This document shows positions 42,708-51,730 of a stretch of 64,000 nucleotides of DNA, one piece after another. The notes beneath the pieces are model-generated. The model had not been told where the DNA came from and made no database searches. It was given only the letters and a program-made list of their open reading frames with translations. The stretch is from assembly GCA_947643165.1 (NCBI GenBank), contig CANRVB010000002.1:1-64000 (forward strand), written 5' to 3'. A program made the position numbers and the translations under genes. Origin of the DNA: an uncultured Porphyromonadaceae bacterium. Lineage in GTDB: Bacteria > Bacteroidota > Bacteroidia > Bacteroidales > Muribaculaceae. Each line of letters starts with the position of its first letter. Positions within the stretch are counted from its first letter, which is position 1.

Positions 42708-43328
42708 TCAGAGATCAAGTGTAGGCTCGGCAGTAAGCCGGAAACTCATTCTGTGCCAAGGTGTCACACCTAAACGCTCGATCGCTGCGCGGTGTGCCTT
42801 GGTTGGATAGCCTTTATTGACCTCCCAGTCGTATCCCGGATATTCGGAGGCCAGTTTCTCCATCAGTTCATCGCGGTGTGTCTTGGCCAGGATCGAAGCC
42901 GCAGCTATATCGCCGATCTTGCCATCGCCTTTGACTATGGTTTGCCAAGGCATGTCGCGGTAAGGCTTGAATCGGTTGCCATCCACAACTATCGACTGTG
43001 GCACAATGTCAAGTTTGTCGATGGCTCTGTGCATGGCTGTGATCGACGCATTGAGAATATTAATGCGGTCTATCTCTTCCGGACTTACACTTGCCACAGC
43101 CCACGCTATGGCCTCACGTTCTATTATGGCCCGCATCGCTTTTCTTCGCGATTCGGTCAGCTTCTTTGAATCGTTGAGCCATTCATGGCTGAAATCCGGA
43201 GGAAGGATTACAGCTGCCGCGACCACGGGCCCGGCAAGGCATCCGCGTCCGGCTTCATCGCAGCCCACCTCAAGCAGATCGGCATTGAGCCTCGCCGGCA
43301 GTGGTTTATTCAAGGAAACCGTAGCCAT
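42708..43328 (-). CDS. rnhB: Ribonuclease HII
   Basis: A 206-residue endonuclease that nicks DNA at embedded ribonucleotides and RNA primers. The catalytic start VGCDEAGRGCLAGPVVAAAV (Asp24-Glu25), the LNDSKKLTESRR block, the VDGNRF segment with its Asp and the later KTHRDELM acidic region are intact. The ATG at 43328 is the only good start before the DEAGRG motif; it lies inside the last 23 bases of the response-regulator gene. The longer upstream reading belongs to that gene in another frame. Confidence 0.94.
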   Translation of the reverse strand: MATVSLNKPLPARLNADLLEVGCDEAGRGCLAGPVVAAAVILPPDFSHEWLNDSKKLTESRRKAMRAIIEREAIAWAVASVSPEEIDRINILNASITAMHRAIDKLDIVPQSIVVDGNRFKPYRDMPWQTIVKGDGKIGDIAAASILAKTHRDELMEKLASEYPGYDWEVNKGYPTKAHRAAIERLGVTPWHRMSFRLTAEPTLDL

Positions 43329-44052
43329 GTCCCTGACGGTTGATGATATTCTTACCGTAGTCACCGAGTTTCTTGCGCAGACGGGATATATTGGTATCGA
43401 CAGCACGCTCCGACACATTATCATCTTCTTCCCAGGCCTCATTGCGGATTTCAGCGCGGTCGAAGAACTGGTTCCGGTGGCGCATGAACATTGCGAGAAT
43501 CAGGAATTCCGTACGCGACAGGCTGATTGTCTCTCCATTTACCTTGACTATGCCGGTACCGAGGTCCATTTCAAGCTCTTCGAAACGCATGATATTGCTC
43601 ATACGACGTTTTGACATCATCTTGCGTCGGCGAAGTACCGATTTGACACGGGCTACGAGTTCGCGAGCCGAGAAAGGTTTCGGTATATAGTCATCAGCGC
43701 CTGCATCGAGTCCAGACACTATGTCATCCTCGTTGGCGCGCTTGGTTACAAAGATAAATGGCACATTGAAGGTGTCGGGATTGCGCCTCATTTTTGACGC
43801 AAGTTGAAATCCATCCATCTCGCTGCTGCCCATCAGATCGATGAGCACCAGATTGTAATCACTGTTGAGTATCGATAAAGCCTTCGCCCCGGAGTGACAT
43901 ATGTCTACAACATAGCCTTCGGTCTGGAACTTGTATTGAAGAAGTTCGCAGGCCATCTGGTCTTCGTCTGCTATCAATAGGCGCTCTGTCTGACGCGCCT
44001 GGGATGTCTCGTAAGGCATGTGATGGATGAGTGTATTTCGGTCGGATGACAT
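43306..44052 (-). CDS. OmpR/PhoB-type response regulator
   Basis: A 248-residue two-domain regulator. The receiver domain (about 25-145) has an acidic pair ADED, a phospho-acceptor Asp in LIDLMGSSEMDG and the PKPF lysine. The C-terminal winged helix (about 155-248, SLSRTEFLILAMFMRHRNQFFDRAEI ... DTNISRLRKKLGDYGKNIINRQGHGYGF) is typical of DNA-binding output domains. ATG starts at 44058, 44052 and 44019 are possible; the longer reading to 44103 begins with TTG and is rejected. No histidine kinase is adjacent, so its partner is elsewhere. rnhB overlaps its end. Confidence 0.9.
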   Translation of the reverse strand: MSSDRNTLIHHMPYETSQARQTERLLIADEDQMACELLQYKFQTEGYVVDICHSGAKALSILNSDYNLVLIDLMGSSEMDGFQLASKMRRNPDTFNVPFIFVTKRANEDDIVSGLDAGADDYIPKPFSARELVARVKSVLRRRKMMSKRRMSNIMRFEELEMDLGTGIVKVNGETISLSRTEFLILAMFMRHRNQFFDRAEIRNEAWEEDDNVSERAVDTNISRLRKKLGDYGKNIINRQGHGYGFLE

Positions 44053-44157
44053 AGGCATCTGCCGAGCTGAATCATGTAATAGTTGGTTTACTACCGACCG
44101 CAACCGGCAACTCCGGGTACGTCGACATTTATAATCACTCTATCGATGAGTGTTTTG

Positions 44158-44165
44158 CAAAATTA
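44158..44165 (-). promoter_or_regulatory. -7 box upstream of the response regulator
   Basis: TAATTTTG on the minus strand, about 105 bases before the likely ATG. No -33 box with normal spacing was found. Confidence 0.4.
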
Positions 44166-44233
44166 ATAACTCTGATGGCAAATTGGTAGCGTTGTTGTTG
44201 AATTGCCACAGAATTGTCACGAATCGATACTTT

Positions 44234-46075
44234 TCACGCGTTGTGAGGTCGGCTTATTTCTTTTACTGCATCGACTACATTCGTTATGTAGTCACCTGTC
44301 TTCTCAAGGTCGGAAATCAGATCCATATAATAGATGCCGGCTTGATACTCGTAAACCTTCTCATTTATATTTTCGATATTGGTATTACGGAGCTGATTGC
44401 GGTAATTGTTTATCTCACGTTCGTTGTTGTAGGCGGCTACAATGTTGTTCTGGTCTACGTGGTCGAGGTCCGACAGCAATTTCACTATGCGGTGCATCGC
44501 GTTGTCCACCAGGCCGAACATAGTGTCTATATTGCTGTATATGCCATCGTTGAACTTCGCATTGCTCTGTTGTTTGCGCAGCAATATCTTGCCGGCGCCC
44601 AGACAACAGTCGGCTATGCTCTCTACCTCGCTTACTATGCGCAACATCGCGGCTATGCGTAGCTTGCTCTGGTTTGACAGTCTACCTTCGGAGCAGCGGT
44701 TCAGGTAATGGGCTATCTCTATCTCCATCCTGTCGGATATTTCCTCATATTTCTCCAGACGGGAGTACAGCTTGTTGAAATCATCCGAACCTTCCTTGGT
44801 ATGGAGAAGCTCTTTAGCCATATTTATCATACGGCCTACGCGTTCAGCATATACATGTGTCTCTTTCTCAGCCTGCATTATGCTGAGTTCGGACGAACTC
44901 AGCAGGCCTCCGCTGATAAATTTGAGGTTGAACTCTTCCTCGCTCTTTGTCTTGGCAGGTATGATCCATTCCACAACCTTAACATAAAGCTTTGTGAACC
45001 ATATCATTATGCTTAGGTTGATGAGCTTGTATACGGTGTAGAAGAGCGACAATCCGATAGATGAGCTTACCTGCATTGTCATGATCTGCGATAATACCGC
45101 CGACACGCGCTGATACATCGGGTGACTCTCCGGTAATGCCTTGTTAAAGAGGTTGCTATAAAGCTCCGGATCGTTAACTTCAAGTGCGCTCACATAACTA
45201 TAAAGTGCATTGGGATCACCTTGGCCTATGTTGATGCACAGGTGTTCTATCATGTCTGTGAAGGGATAGAACACCGCCAGACACCATATCGTACCTAACA
45301 CGTTGAACATCAGGTGCCCCATAGCGGTGCGCTTCGCTGCTATATTACCGCTCATGGAGGCAAGGATCGGGGTGATAGTGGTACCTATGGCACTACCGAG
45401 CACAAGCGCACATGCCAGATCGAAGTCTATCCAACCTTTGCTGAACATTATCAAGGTGATAGCAAAGGTAGCGGCCGACGACTGTATGATCATGGTCACG
45501 ACAAGACCTACCGCCAAAAATATAAGCACAGATGCAAATCCACGCGAGGCATAGTCCTGAAGTGAAGCGAACATCTCCGGATTGCTCTGTAGATCAGGTA
45601 CATATGTGCTGATCATATCAAGTCCTAAGAAGAGCAGTGCAAAGCCTATGACAAATTCGCCTATCGACTTGTTGCGTCCTTTCGAGGAAAAGAGCAAAGG
45701 AATGGCAAGTCCGATGAGAGGAATGGCAAACGCCGATATATCAACCTTAAATCCGAATAACGCTATTATCCACGCTGTGAAGGTGGTACCTACATTTGCT
45801 CCGAAGATCACCGCCATCGATTGTGCAAGGGTCATCAAGCCTGCGTTAACAAAGCTTACGACCATTACGATAGAAGCGGATGAGCTTTGTATAAGGGCCG
45901 TTATGAAGAAACCTGTTATGGTACCAGTCAGGCGATTACGTGTCATTGCGCCGAGTATTGTGCGCAATCTGTCGCCTGCCGCTTTCTGCAGGCCCTCGCT
46001 CATGACCTTCATGCCATAGAGAAACAAGCCTATTGATCCGAGAAGGCCAAGGAAATCCAGGAAGCTGTAGCTCAT
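44234..46075 (-). CDS. Na+/phosphate cotransporter family protein with PhoU-like domain
   Basis: A 613-residue inner-membrane protein. The first 350 residues hold the duplicated Na/Pi-cotransport repeat, including GLFLYGMKVMSEGLQKAAGDRL and QSSSASIVMVVSFVNAGLM, and the matching second-half QSSAATFAITLIMFSKG motif. The C-terminal 400-600 region is a helical PhoU-like domain (ERVGRMINMAKELLHTKEG, IADCCLGAGKILLRKQ). Family members are inferred to import or export phosphate using sodium. It is a single-gene unit; a -7 box on the minus strand (TATCTTTG, 46162-46155) lies 79 bases before the ATG. Confidence 0.92.
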   Translation of the reverse strand: MSYSFLDFLGLLGSIGLFLYGMKVMSEGLQKAAGDRLRTILGAMTRNRLTGTITGFFITALIQSSSASIVMVVSFVNAGLMTLAQSMAVIFGANVGTTFTAWIIALFGFKVDISAFAIPLIGLAIPLLFSSKGRNKSIGEFVIGFALLFLGLDMISTYVPDLQSNPEMFASLQDYASRGFASVLIFLAVGLVVTMIIQSSAATFAITLIMFSKGWIDFDLACALVLGSAIGTTITPILASMSGNIAAKRTAMGHLMFNVLGTIWCLAVFYPFTDMIEHLCINIGQGDPNALYSYVSALEVNDPELYSNLFNKALPESHPMYQRVSAVLSQIMTMQVSSSIGLSLFYTVYKLINLSIMIWFTKLYVKVVEWIIPAKTKSEEEFNLKFISGGLLSSSELSIMQAEKETHVYAERVGRMINMAKELLHTKEGSDDFNKLYSRLEKYEEISDRMEIEIAHYLNRCSEGRLSNQSKLRIAAMLRIVSEVESIADCCLGAGKILLRKQQSNAKFNDGIYSNIDTMFGLVDNAMHRIVKLLSDLDHVDQNNIVAAYNNEREINNYRNQLRNTNIENINEKVYEYQAGIYYMDLISDLEKTGDYITNVVDAVKEISRPHNA

Positions 46076-46242
46076 CTGTTTGTTTTAGCGGGGATTAAGT
46101 GATAATAGATCTAATGATTGGTGGCGATACGGCATGCAGCCGTGTCGGTAGTTGCAAAGATAAGAATAAAATTTTTAAATCGTTGAAATTTTTTTACATT
46201 TTGGGATTATTGCAGTTGTTTCTGTACGTAAATAGCTTGTGA

Positions 46243-47673
46243 TCAATAGATTATCGCCGAGGTCAGAGGAGGCAATGAGCCGCGGATGCGTCCGGACTCC
46301 ACAATCCAGGTCGCTCCGGTCGACCTATCTACGTAAGTATCAGGGGAAAGGGTGCATGGTAGGTCGACTTTCTGGGGTTTGTCGGAGATGTTGATGATCG
46401 CCGCACCTTTGTCGCCGCGAGCCACGAGCAGCACCGCTCCATTTTTTGAACTTATGACTGCTTCCGGCTCACCGGCCATAGCGGTGCGGAAGAGGTTTGC
46501 GGCGACAACTTCGGGGTGTTTGAACTCATCATTGCCGCGTGCTCCTATGCGGTTGTTTCCCCAGAAGTTCTGCCGAGTGCTTCCGGCGGGTCGGCTGAAG
46601 AACAAGGGTGTGCCTTTGGCGCGGGAAGTAAGGAATACCCATCCCATGCGAATCTGCTCGTCGGTCAGTCCAGCCGACTCATGTGCGTTGCAGTATGTGT
46701 CATGGCTCTCGACCCAAGTGACAAGTCGCTCGGGGGCTGCGGGATGGTGCCAGTCGGCGAGGTCGGCTGCGCGGTAGTCTCCTTTTTCGAGGGCGGTGCG
46801 CAACTCATGGCCGTAGCTGCTTGCCGTCAGATCCATGTATTCGCTGTACTCGAGTTCCTTGACATTTTTATCCTGAAGCACTTCGCCATAAATGAATATG
46901 CTGTCGGGCATAAGCATCGAGAGTCCTTTCACGGCCTTCTGTCCTATCGCGATCGGCCAGAAGTCGTTTTGTGCAGACTTGGCGTCGAGGGGATCGGAAG
47001 GGAGACCTATGTGTTTGGCAGTGTCGTAACGGAAACCGCGTGCGCCGAGATTGATGAGGTCGTTGACATACTGCATGTAGTAGTACTGGAAATCGGGGTT
47101 CTCGGTGTTGACGTCGGGGAGTCCGCCCATTTCGCCGGTAGTACACTCATATCGGTCGTTCCATTGGGTGATGGGAGTGAAACCGTTGGCATGATAGAGG
47201 TTTTCATGTCCGCCTACGGCATTGTCGAGTCCGGGGAGGACAGCCTTGTGGTCGATCGCCGTGTGGTTGGGGAGGACATCGACTATCACTTTGACACCAT
47301 AGGCGGCTGCGCTGTCGCACATGGCCTTGAATGCGTTCCTGTCGCCAAGCATATAGTTGCCGATAGTCCAGTCGGTGGGCTGGTAGTAGTAGTACCATTT
47401 GCCCTGAACGGAATCGCCCGGCTCGCTGAAGAGAGCCATACCACCACCATCGCCCACATAGCAAGCCTGGGCGGGTGATGTCTGTACGTATCCGTATCCG
47501 GCCTTTGCGATGTCGGCCATATTGGCGGCAATGGTATCGAAACTCCAGGACCATGCGTGAAGTATGGTCCGGTCTTTCTCGCGGTCGGTAGCGAGAGTGC
47601 GGGCTACAGATTGGAAATTTGAGATCAAAGAAGCTCCTATAAGAGCAGATGTAAGTATAAACCGTGTTTTCAT
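46243..47673 (-). CDS. Secreted alpha-amylase, GH13 family
   Basis: A 476-residue exported glycoside hydrolase counted from the ATG at 47673 (MKTRFILTSALIGASLISNF); a longer in-frame reading to 47784 overlaps the divergent promoter. The (beta/alpha)8 domain shows the conserved regions VIVDVLPNHT, the nucleophile Asp in GARGFRYDTAKHIG, the acid/base Glu in IFIYGEVL and the VESHDTY segment with the third acidic residue. A short beta-domain closes the C-terminus. It probably hydrolyses alpha-1,4-glucans at the surface or in the periplasm. It is not in a SusCD locus here, and no other glucan gene is adjacent. Confidence 0.93.
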   Translation of the reverse strand: MKTRFILTSALIGASLISNFQSVARTLATDREKDRTILHAWSWSFDTIAANMADIAKAGYGYVQTSPAQACYVGDGGGMALFSEPGDSVQGKWYYYYQPTDWTIGNYMLGDRNAFKAMCDSAAAYGVKVIVDVLPNHTAIDHKAVLPGLDNAVGGHENLYHANGFTPITQWNDRYECTTGEMGGLPDVNTENPDFQYYYMQYVNDLINLGARGFRYDTAKHIGLPSDPLDAKSAQNDFWPIAIGQKAVKGLSMLMPDSIFIYGEVLQDKNVKELEYSEYMDLTASSYGHELRTALEKGDYRAADLADWHHPAAPERLVTWVESHDTYCNAHESAGLTDEQIRMGWVFLTSRAKGTPLFFSRPAGSTRQNFWGNNRIGARGNDEFKHPEVVAANLFRTAMAGEPEAVISSKNGAVLLVARGDKGAAIINISDKPQKVDLPCTLSPDTYVDRSTGATWIVESGRIRGSLPPLTSAIIY

Positions 47674-47753
47674 CCTTTTGGATTTAATAATCAGAGGTGC
47701 AAAGTAACTTAATATTTTCCAATCGGGGAAGCGATCGTGTCGAAAAAAATCCA

Positions 47754-47761
47754 TAACTTTG
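47754..47761 (+). promoter_or_regulatory. -7 box of the nfnAB operon
   Basis: TAACTTTG, 44 bases before the nfnA ATG at 47806, in the 132-base gap shared with the divergent amylase gene. A one-mismatch box (TTACTTTG) for the amylase lies near 47700 on the minus strand. Confidence 0.45.
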
Positions 47762-47805
47762 TGGCAGTAGGTCAAAGAGGCCATTATCCTGTCACAAAAT
47801 TATCC

Positions 47806-48588
47806 ATGTTCAAGATATTAGAAAAAGAGTACTTCAGCCCCAATGTCGTGAAGCTGGAGGTTGAGGCACCGGCCATAGCGCGCTCGCGCAAGCCGGGCCA
47901 TTTCGTGATAGTAAGGACCGGAGCCGAGGGGGAGCGCATACCTCTCACTATAGCGGATGCCGATCCGGTGAAAGGTACGATCATGCTTGTGGTGCAAGCC
48001 GTAGGTTATTCGACCCAGCGCATATGCGCTCTTGAACCGGGCGATTCGCTGACTGATGTAGTCGGTCCGCTCGGGCGAGCAACGAAGATCGAGAAAGTCG
48101 GTACGGTGGTATGCTGCGGCGGCGGAGTAGGTGTCGCACCTCTTCTGCCTATCATCAAGGCTATGAAGCAGGCCGGCAACCGGGTGGTAGCCATACTTGC
48201 GGCACGCACCAAGGAGCTGGTAATACTGGAGCAGCAGGTGGCACCCTGGGCCGACGAGCTGATAATAATGACCGATGACGGAAGCTATGGCCGCAAGGGG
48301 CTTGTGACTGACGGACTGGAGAGTGTGATCAATTCGGAGCATGTCGATCTGGTTGTGACGATAGGTCCGGCGGTCATGATGAAGTTTGTCTCGCTGCTTA
48401 CACTGAAATATGATATTCCCACGATGTGCTCGCTCAACACTATAATGGTAGACGGCACGGGAATGTGCGGCGCCTGCCGTGTGACTGTCGACGGCAAGAC
48501 CAAGTTTGTGTGTGTCGACGGACCGGAGTTTGACGCCCACAAGGTCAATTTCGATGAGATGATGATGCGTCTGCGTTCATACAATTAA
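47806..48588 (+). CDS. nfnA: NfnA-like NAD(P)/FAD subunit (ferredoxin-NADP reductase small subunit)
   Basis: A 260-residue ferredoxin-reductase-type subunit. An FAD-binding half (about 1-100, GHFVIVRTGAEGERIPLTIAD) is followed by an NAD-binding half (VVCCGGGVGVAPLLPI) and a C-terminal cysteine cluster (MCSLNTIMVDGTGMCGACRV...VCVDGPEF) that holds a [2Fe-2S] centre. With the next gene it matches NADH-dependent reduced ferredoxin:NADP+ oxidoreductase (Nfn), an electron-bifurcating complex; sulfide dehydrogenase is an older name for the same pair. The ATG at 47806 gives a normal start; the upstream extension has no family similarity. Confidence 0.88.
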   Translation: MFKILEKEYFSPNVVKLEVEAPAIARSRKPGHFVIVRTGAEGERIPLTIADADPVKGTIMLVVQAVGYSTQRICALEPGDSLTDVVGPLGRATKIEKVGTVVCCGGGVGVAPLLPIIKAMKQAGNRVVAILAARTKELVILEQQVAPWADELIIMTDDGSYGRKGLVTDGLESVINSEHVDLVVTIGPAVMMKFVSLLTLKYDIPTMCSLNTIMVDGTGMCGACRVTVDGKTKFVCVDGPEFDAHKVNFDEMMMRLRSYN

Positions 48589-48601
48589 AAAAGATTCAAT
48601 C

Positions 48602-50068
48602 ATGTCAGATTCACAAGATATATGTTCAGCGGGCCGCGATTCGCAGTGGCGTAAAGAGTTGCGTGATGCTATGCCGGCCAAAGAGCGTACAGCAATACCG
48701 CGTGTAGAGATGCCTCATCTTCCGGCTGACTACCGTATAACGTGCTTCGAAGAGGTAAATGAGGGTCTGTCGGACGAGCAGGCTCTGCTTGAGGCGAAGC
48801 GTTGTCTGGATTGTCCCGATCCACAATGTGTGAGCGGATGTCCGGTATCCATAGATATCCCCGGCTTCATAAAGAATATACAGCGTGGGGATTTTGCGCA
48901 GGCTTCGGCTGTGCTGCGTGCTACCAGCGCCCTTCCGGCTGTCTGCGGACGAGTATGTCCACAGGAGCGTCAATGTGAGAGCAAGTGCATATATAACAAG
49001 ATGAAGAAGCCGCCGGTCGCGATAGGCTATCTGGAGCGTTTTGCCGCTGACAGAGCAGCCGCGACACATAGCGATGCCGTGAGCCGCCCTGCATCAACAG
49101 GCATCAAGGTGGCTGTTGTAGGCTCGGGTCCTGCCGGCCTGTCGTTTGCAGGCGATATGGCGGCCAGAGGTTTCGACGTGACTGTGTTCGAGGCTCTCCA
49201 TGAGATAGGAGGTGTGCTGAAATACGGTATTCCGGAATTCCGTCTGCCCAATTCGGTTGTGGATCATGAGATAGACCAGCTCCGGAGCATGGGTGTGGAG
49301 TTTGTGAAGGATGTCGTGATAGGCAAGACTTACAGTCATGAAGATCTGAAGGCAATGGGCTTCAAGGGTATCTTTGTGGCATCGGGAGCCGGTCTGCCGA
49401 GATTCATGGGCATACCGGGCGAGAATCTGATAGGAGTCATGTCGAGCAATGAATATCTGACCCGTGTGAATCTGATGGGAGCGGGTAGGACGGATGCACC
49501 GACCCCCGTGATCCACGGCAAGCATGCGGCAGTGATAGGCGGAGGCAACACGGCTATGGATTCGGCCCGTACGGCGCGCCGTATGGGTGCTGAGAAGGTT
49601 TATGTGGTATACCGCCGAGGAGAGGCTGAGATGCCCGCGAGAATCGAGGAGGTCGCACATGCCAAGGAGGAGGGTATAGAATTCCTTACACTTCATAATC
49701 CGGTGGAGTATACCGGCGATGAGCGTGGCCATGTGAGCATGATGCGCCTTCAGCGCATGGAGCTTGGCGCTCCGGATGAATCGGGCCGTCGTTCGCCAGT
49801 ACCTGTCGAGGGTGCGATAACCGAGGTTGCCGTGGATATGGTGATAGTGAGTGTGGGAGTGTCGCCCAATCCTCTTATCCCGGAGGCTGTGACCGGTCTT
49901 GACGTGTCGCGCCGCGGTACGCTTGTGGTGAATGATGTGACGATGCGCACATCGCTGGCGGATATGTATGCCGGAGGCGATATAGTGCGCGGCGGCGCAA
50001 CTGTCATTCTTGCCATGGGAGACGGCCGTAGGGCAGCGTCGGCTATGGCTGCCGCGCTTCTTGCATAA
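48602..50068 (+). CDS. nfnB: NfnB-like/GltD-type NADPH oxidoreductase large subunit
   Basis: A 488-residue flavoprotein. The N-terminal domain carries two sets of cysteines for [4Fe-4S] clusters (CLDCPDPQCVSGCP and CGRVCPQERQCESKC). An FAD-binding motif VAVVGSGPAGLSFAGDMAA follows near residue 170 and an NADPH-binding motif AVIGGGNTAMDSARTARR near 310. It is 13 bases after nfnA. GltD of glutamate synthase is closely related, but the adjacent NfnA and lack of gltB favour Nfn. The complex balances NADH, NADPH and ferredoxin pools in anaerobes. Confidence 0.9.
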   Translation: MSDSQDICSAGRDSQWRKELRDAMPAKERTAIPRVEMPHLPADYRITCFEEVNEGLSDEQALLEAKRCLDCPDPQCVSGCPVSIDIPGFIKNIQRGDFAQASAVLRATSALPAVCGRVCPQERQCESKCIYNKMKKPPVAIGYLERFAADRAAATHSDAVSRPASTGIKVAVVGSGPAGLSFAGDMAARGFDVTVFEALHEIGGVLKYGIPEFRLPNSVVDHEIDQLRSMGVEFVKDVVIGKTYSHEDLKAMGFKGIFVASGAGLPRFMGIPGENLIGVMSSNEYLTRVNLMGAGRTDAPTPVIHGKHAAVIGGGNTAMDSARTARRMGAEKVYVVYRRGEAEMPARIEEVAHAKEEGIEFLTLHNPVEYTGDERGHVSMMRLQRMELGAPDESGRRSPVPVEGAITEVAVDMVIVSVGVSPNPLIPEAVTGLDVSRRGTLVVNDVTMRTSLADMYAGGDIVRGGATVILAMGDGRRAASAMAAALLA

Positions 50069-50100
50069 TTATCAAGGTATTAGAATAATCTTATTGAATA

Positions 50101-50135
50101 TCGGCGCATGTGTGAAACGTCAGCACATGCGCCGA
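50101..50135 (+). terminator. Terminator hairpin after nfnB
   Basis: TCGGCGCATGTG (50101-50112) pairs perfectly with CACATGCGCCGA (50124-50135) over an 11-base loop, followed by TTTAACG. Confidence 0.65.
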
Positions 50136-50161
50136 TTTAACGTAATTCGGGATTTTTTTTG

Positions 50162-50410
50162 TAATTTTGCACTGCGGTTTATAAAGAACTGCATCAAAAT
50201 GAACATAAATATAAGGACATCCGGTCATATCAGAACCGCGTCATTTCAAAATTTCGCATATAAAGAGAACTGGAAGAGTACACAATGATCTTCCGGTGCA
50301 TGAACACGTCCGGTCGAGGCGATAGGGCGTGCCGCCGGCAATAATTATCAGCATGTACGTGAGCTGAGCCGGTAATCATTGTATCCAATAAATCATTATC
50401 ATATTATCCT
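50162..50410 (+). promoter_or_regulatory. Promoter and about 240-base leader of the efflux operon
   Basis: The -7 box TAATTTTG is at 50162-50169. The leader then runs about 240 bases to the TolC ATG at 50411. It contains a possible 29-codon ORF (50200-50288, MNINIRTSGH...NWKSTQ) and a GCCGGC-rich hairpin region near 50320-50375. Whether the short ORF is translated is not known. Confidence 0.45.
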
Positions 50411-51730
50411 ATGAACAATCTACGATTGCTCACAGGGTTGCTTGCGGCAACCTTGTTGAGCGGTGGCTTGTGTGCTGTAGGTCAGACGTCGAAAGTCATC
50501 ACCCTTGAGGAGATATTTGAGAGCGCCGAGGCCAACAGCGCGCAATTGCGTCCGGCGTTCACGGCCACGAAAGAGGCTGAACGCGAGGTGAGCGTAGCCC
50601 GAAGCGGGCGATTGCCTGAGATAACCTCAACATTGTCGCTGAGCTATATAGGCGACGGGTTTATAACGAAGCGCGATCTGTCGGGCTATGAAAAGGCCCC
50701 GATACCACACTTCGGCAACGGGCTTTCGGTAAGCGTCACACAGCCTGTGTATACCGGCGGGGCTATAACAAGCGCCATAGATATGGCCGAACTGAAGCTG
50801 ACCGCATCGAGATATGCCACAGACTTCAGGAGAGACAATATACGTTTTCAGCTGACGGGCTTTTATCTTGACATATACAAATACAGCAACCTGAGGCGTG
50901 TAGTGGCCAGCAATCTTGACCAGGCCCGTAAGCTTCTGAAGGATATCAGAGCCAGATATGACGAGGGTGTGGCACTGCAGAACGATATAACACGCTACGA
51001 GCTGTTAGTGTCGAATCTGGAGCTTCAGATAGTCAAGATAGACAATACACTCGGTATACTCAACAATAATCTGGTCACGATAGCCGGACTGCCTGAATCG
51101 ACGGTAGTCGTGCCTGATTCCACAATACTCGCGCGCTCGCTTCCGACGGAGGGCGAGGGCTGGTGGCAGGAGGAGGCTACGCTCAATTCGCCCTCGATCA
51201 AGCTTGCCAAAAGCGGGGTGGATATAAGCCGCAAGGCGGAGGCTTTGGCCAAATCGGAGCGTCTACCAAAAATCGGATTGCAGGCATTCTGGACCATAGA
51301 CGGCCCTATACTGGTAGAGGTGCCGCCGATAAACCGCAATCTGAGCTACTGGTATGTAGGAGTAGGAGTGAACTACAATATCTCGTCTCTGTTCAAGTCG
51401 AACAAGAAGCTGGCACGCAGCCGTGTGTCGACTATGCTTGCCTCGGATGAGCTTGCCGCGACAAGGGAGAGTGTGGAGATGTCGGTAAGAGCCGACCATA
51501 TCCGCTATATGGAGGCTTATGAGGAGCTCAAGACCCGCACGAAGGGTGTGGAACTCGCCGACCGCAATTACAGTACAGTGTCGACGCGCTATCTGACCGA
51601 TATGGCTCTGATAACGGATATGCTTGATGCGGCCAATTCGAAGCTCGACGCCGAGCAGCAGCTGGTAAATGCGCGTATCGATATAATATACTATTATTAC
51701 AAACTATTGTTTACTTCCGGAAAAATATGA
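50411..51730 (+). CDS. TolC-family outer-membrane efflux channel
   Basis: A 439-residue exported protein with a signal peptide (about 1-24, ending CAVGQ). Two repeated helical OEP blocks are visible (about 30-215 and 240-435), with the usual long amphipathic helices. It forms the outer-membrane exit of a tripartite pump with the next two genes; its stop overlaps the start of the adaptor as ATGA. Exported substrate is unknown. Confidence 0.92.
   Translation: MNNLRLLTGLLAATLLSGGLCAVGQTSKVITLEEIFESAEANSAQLRPAFTATKEAEREVSVARSGRLPEITSTLSLSYIGDGFITKRDLSGYEKAPIPHFGNGLSVSVTQPVYTGGAITSAIDMAELKLTASRYATDFRRDNIRFQLTGFYLDIYKYSNLRRVVASNLDQARKLLKDIRARYDEGVALQNDITRYELLVSNLELQIVKIDNTLGILNNNLVTIAGLPESTVVVPDSTILARSLPTEGEGWWQEEATLNSPSIKLAKSGVDISRKAEALAKSERLPKIGLQAFWTIDGPILVEVPPINRNLSYWYVGVGVNYNISSLFKSNKKLARSRVSTMLASDELAATRESVEMSVRADHIRYMEAYEELKTRTKGVELADRNYSTVSTRYLTDMALITDMLDAANSKLDAEQQLVNARIDIIYYYYKLLFTSGKI

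Noticed and set aside
46243-50068. Amylase as part of a starch-utilisation (Sus) locus
   Set aside because: The only neighbours are nfnAB and a phosphate transporter; no susC, susD or regulator is adjacent.
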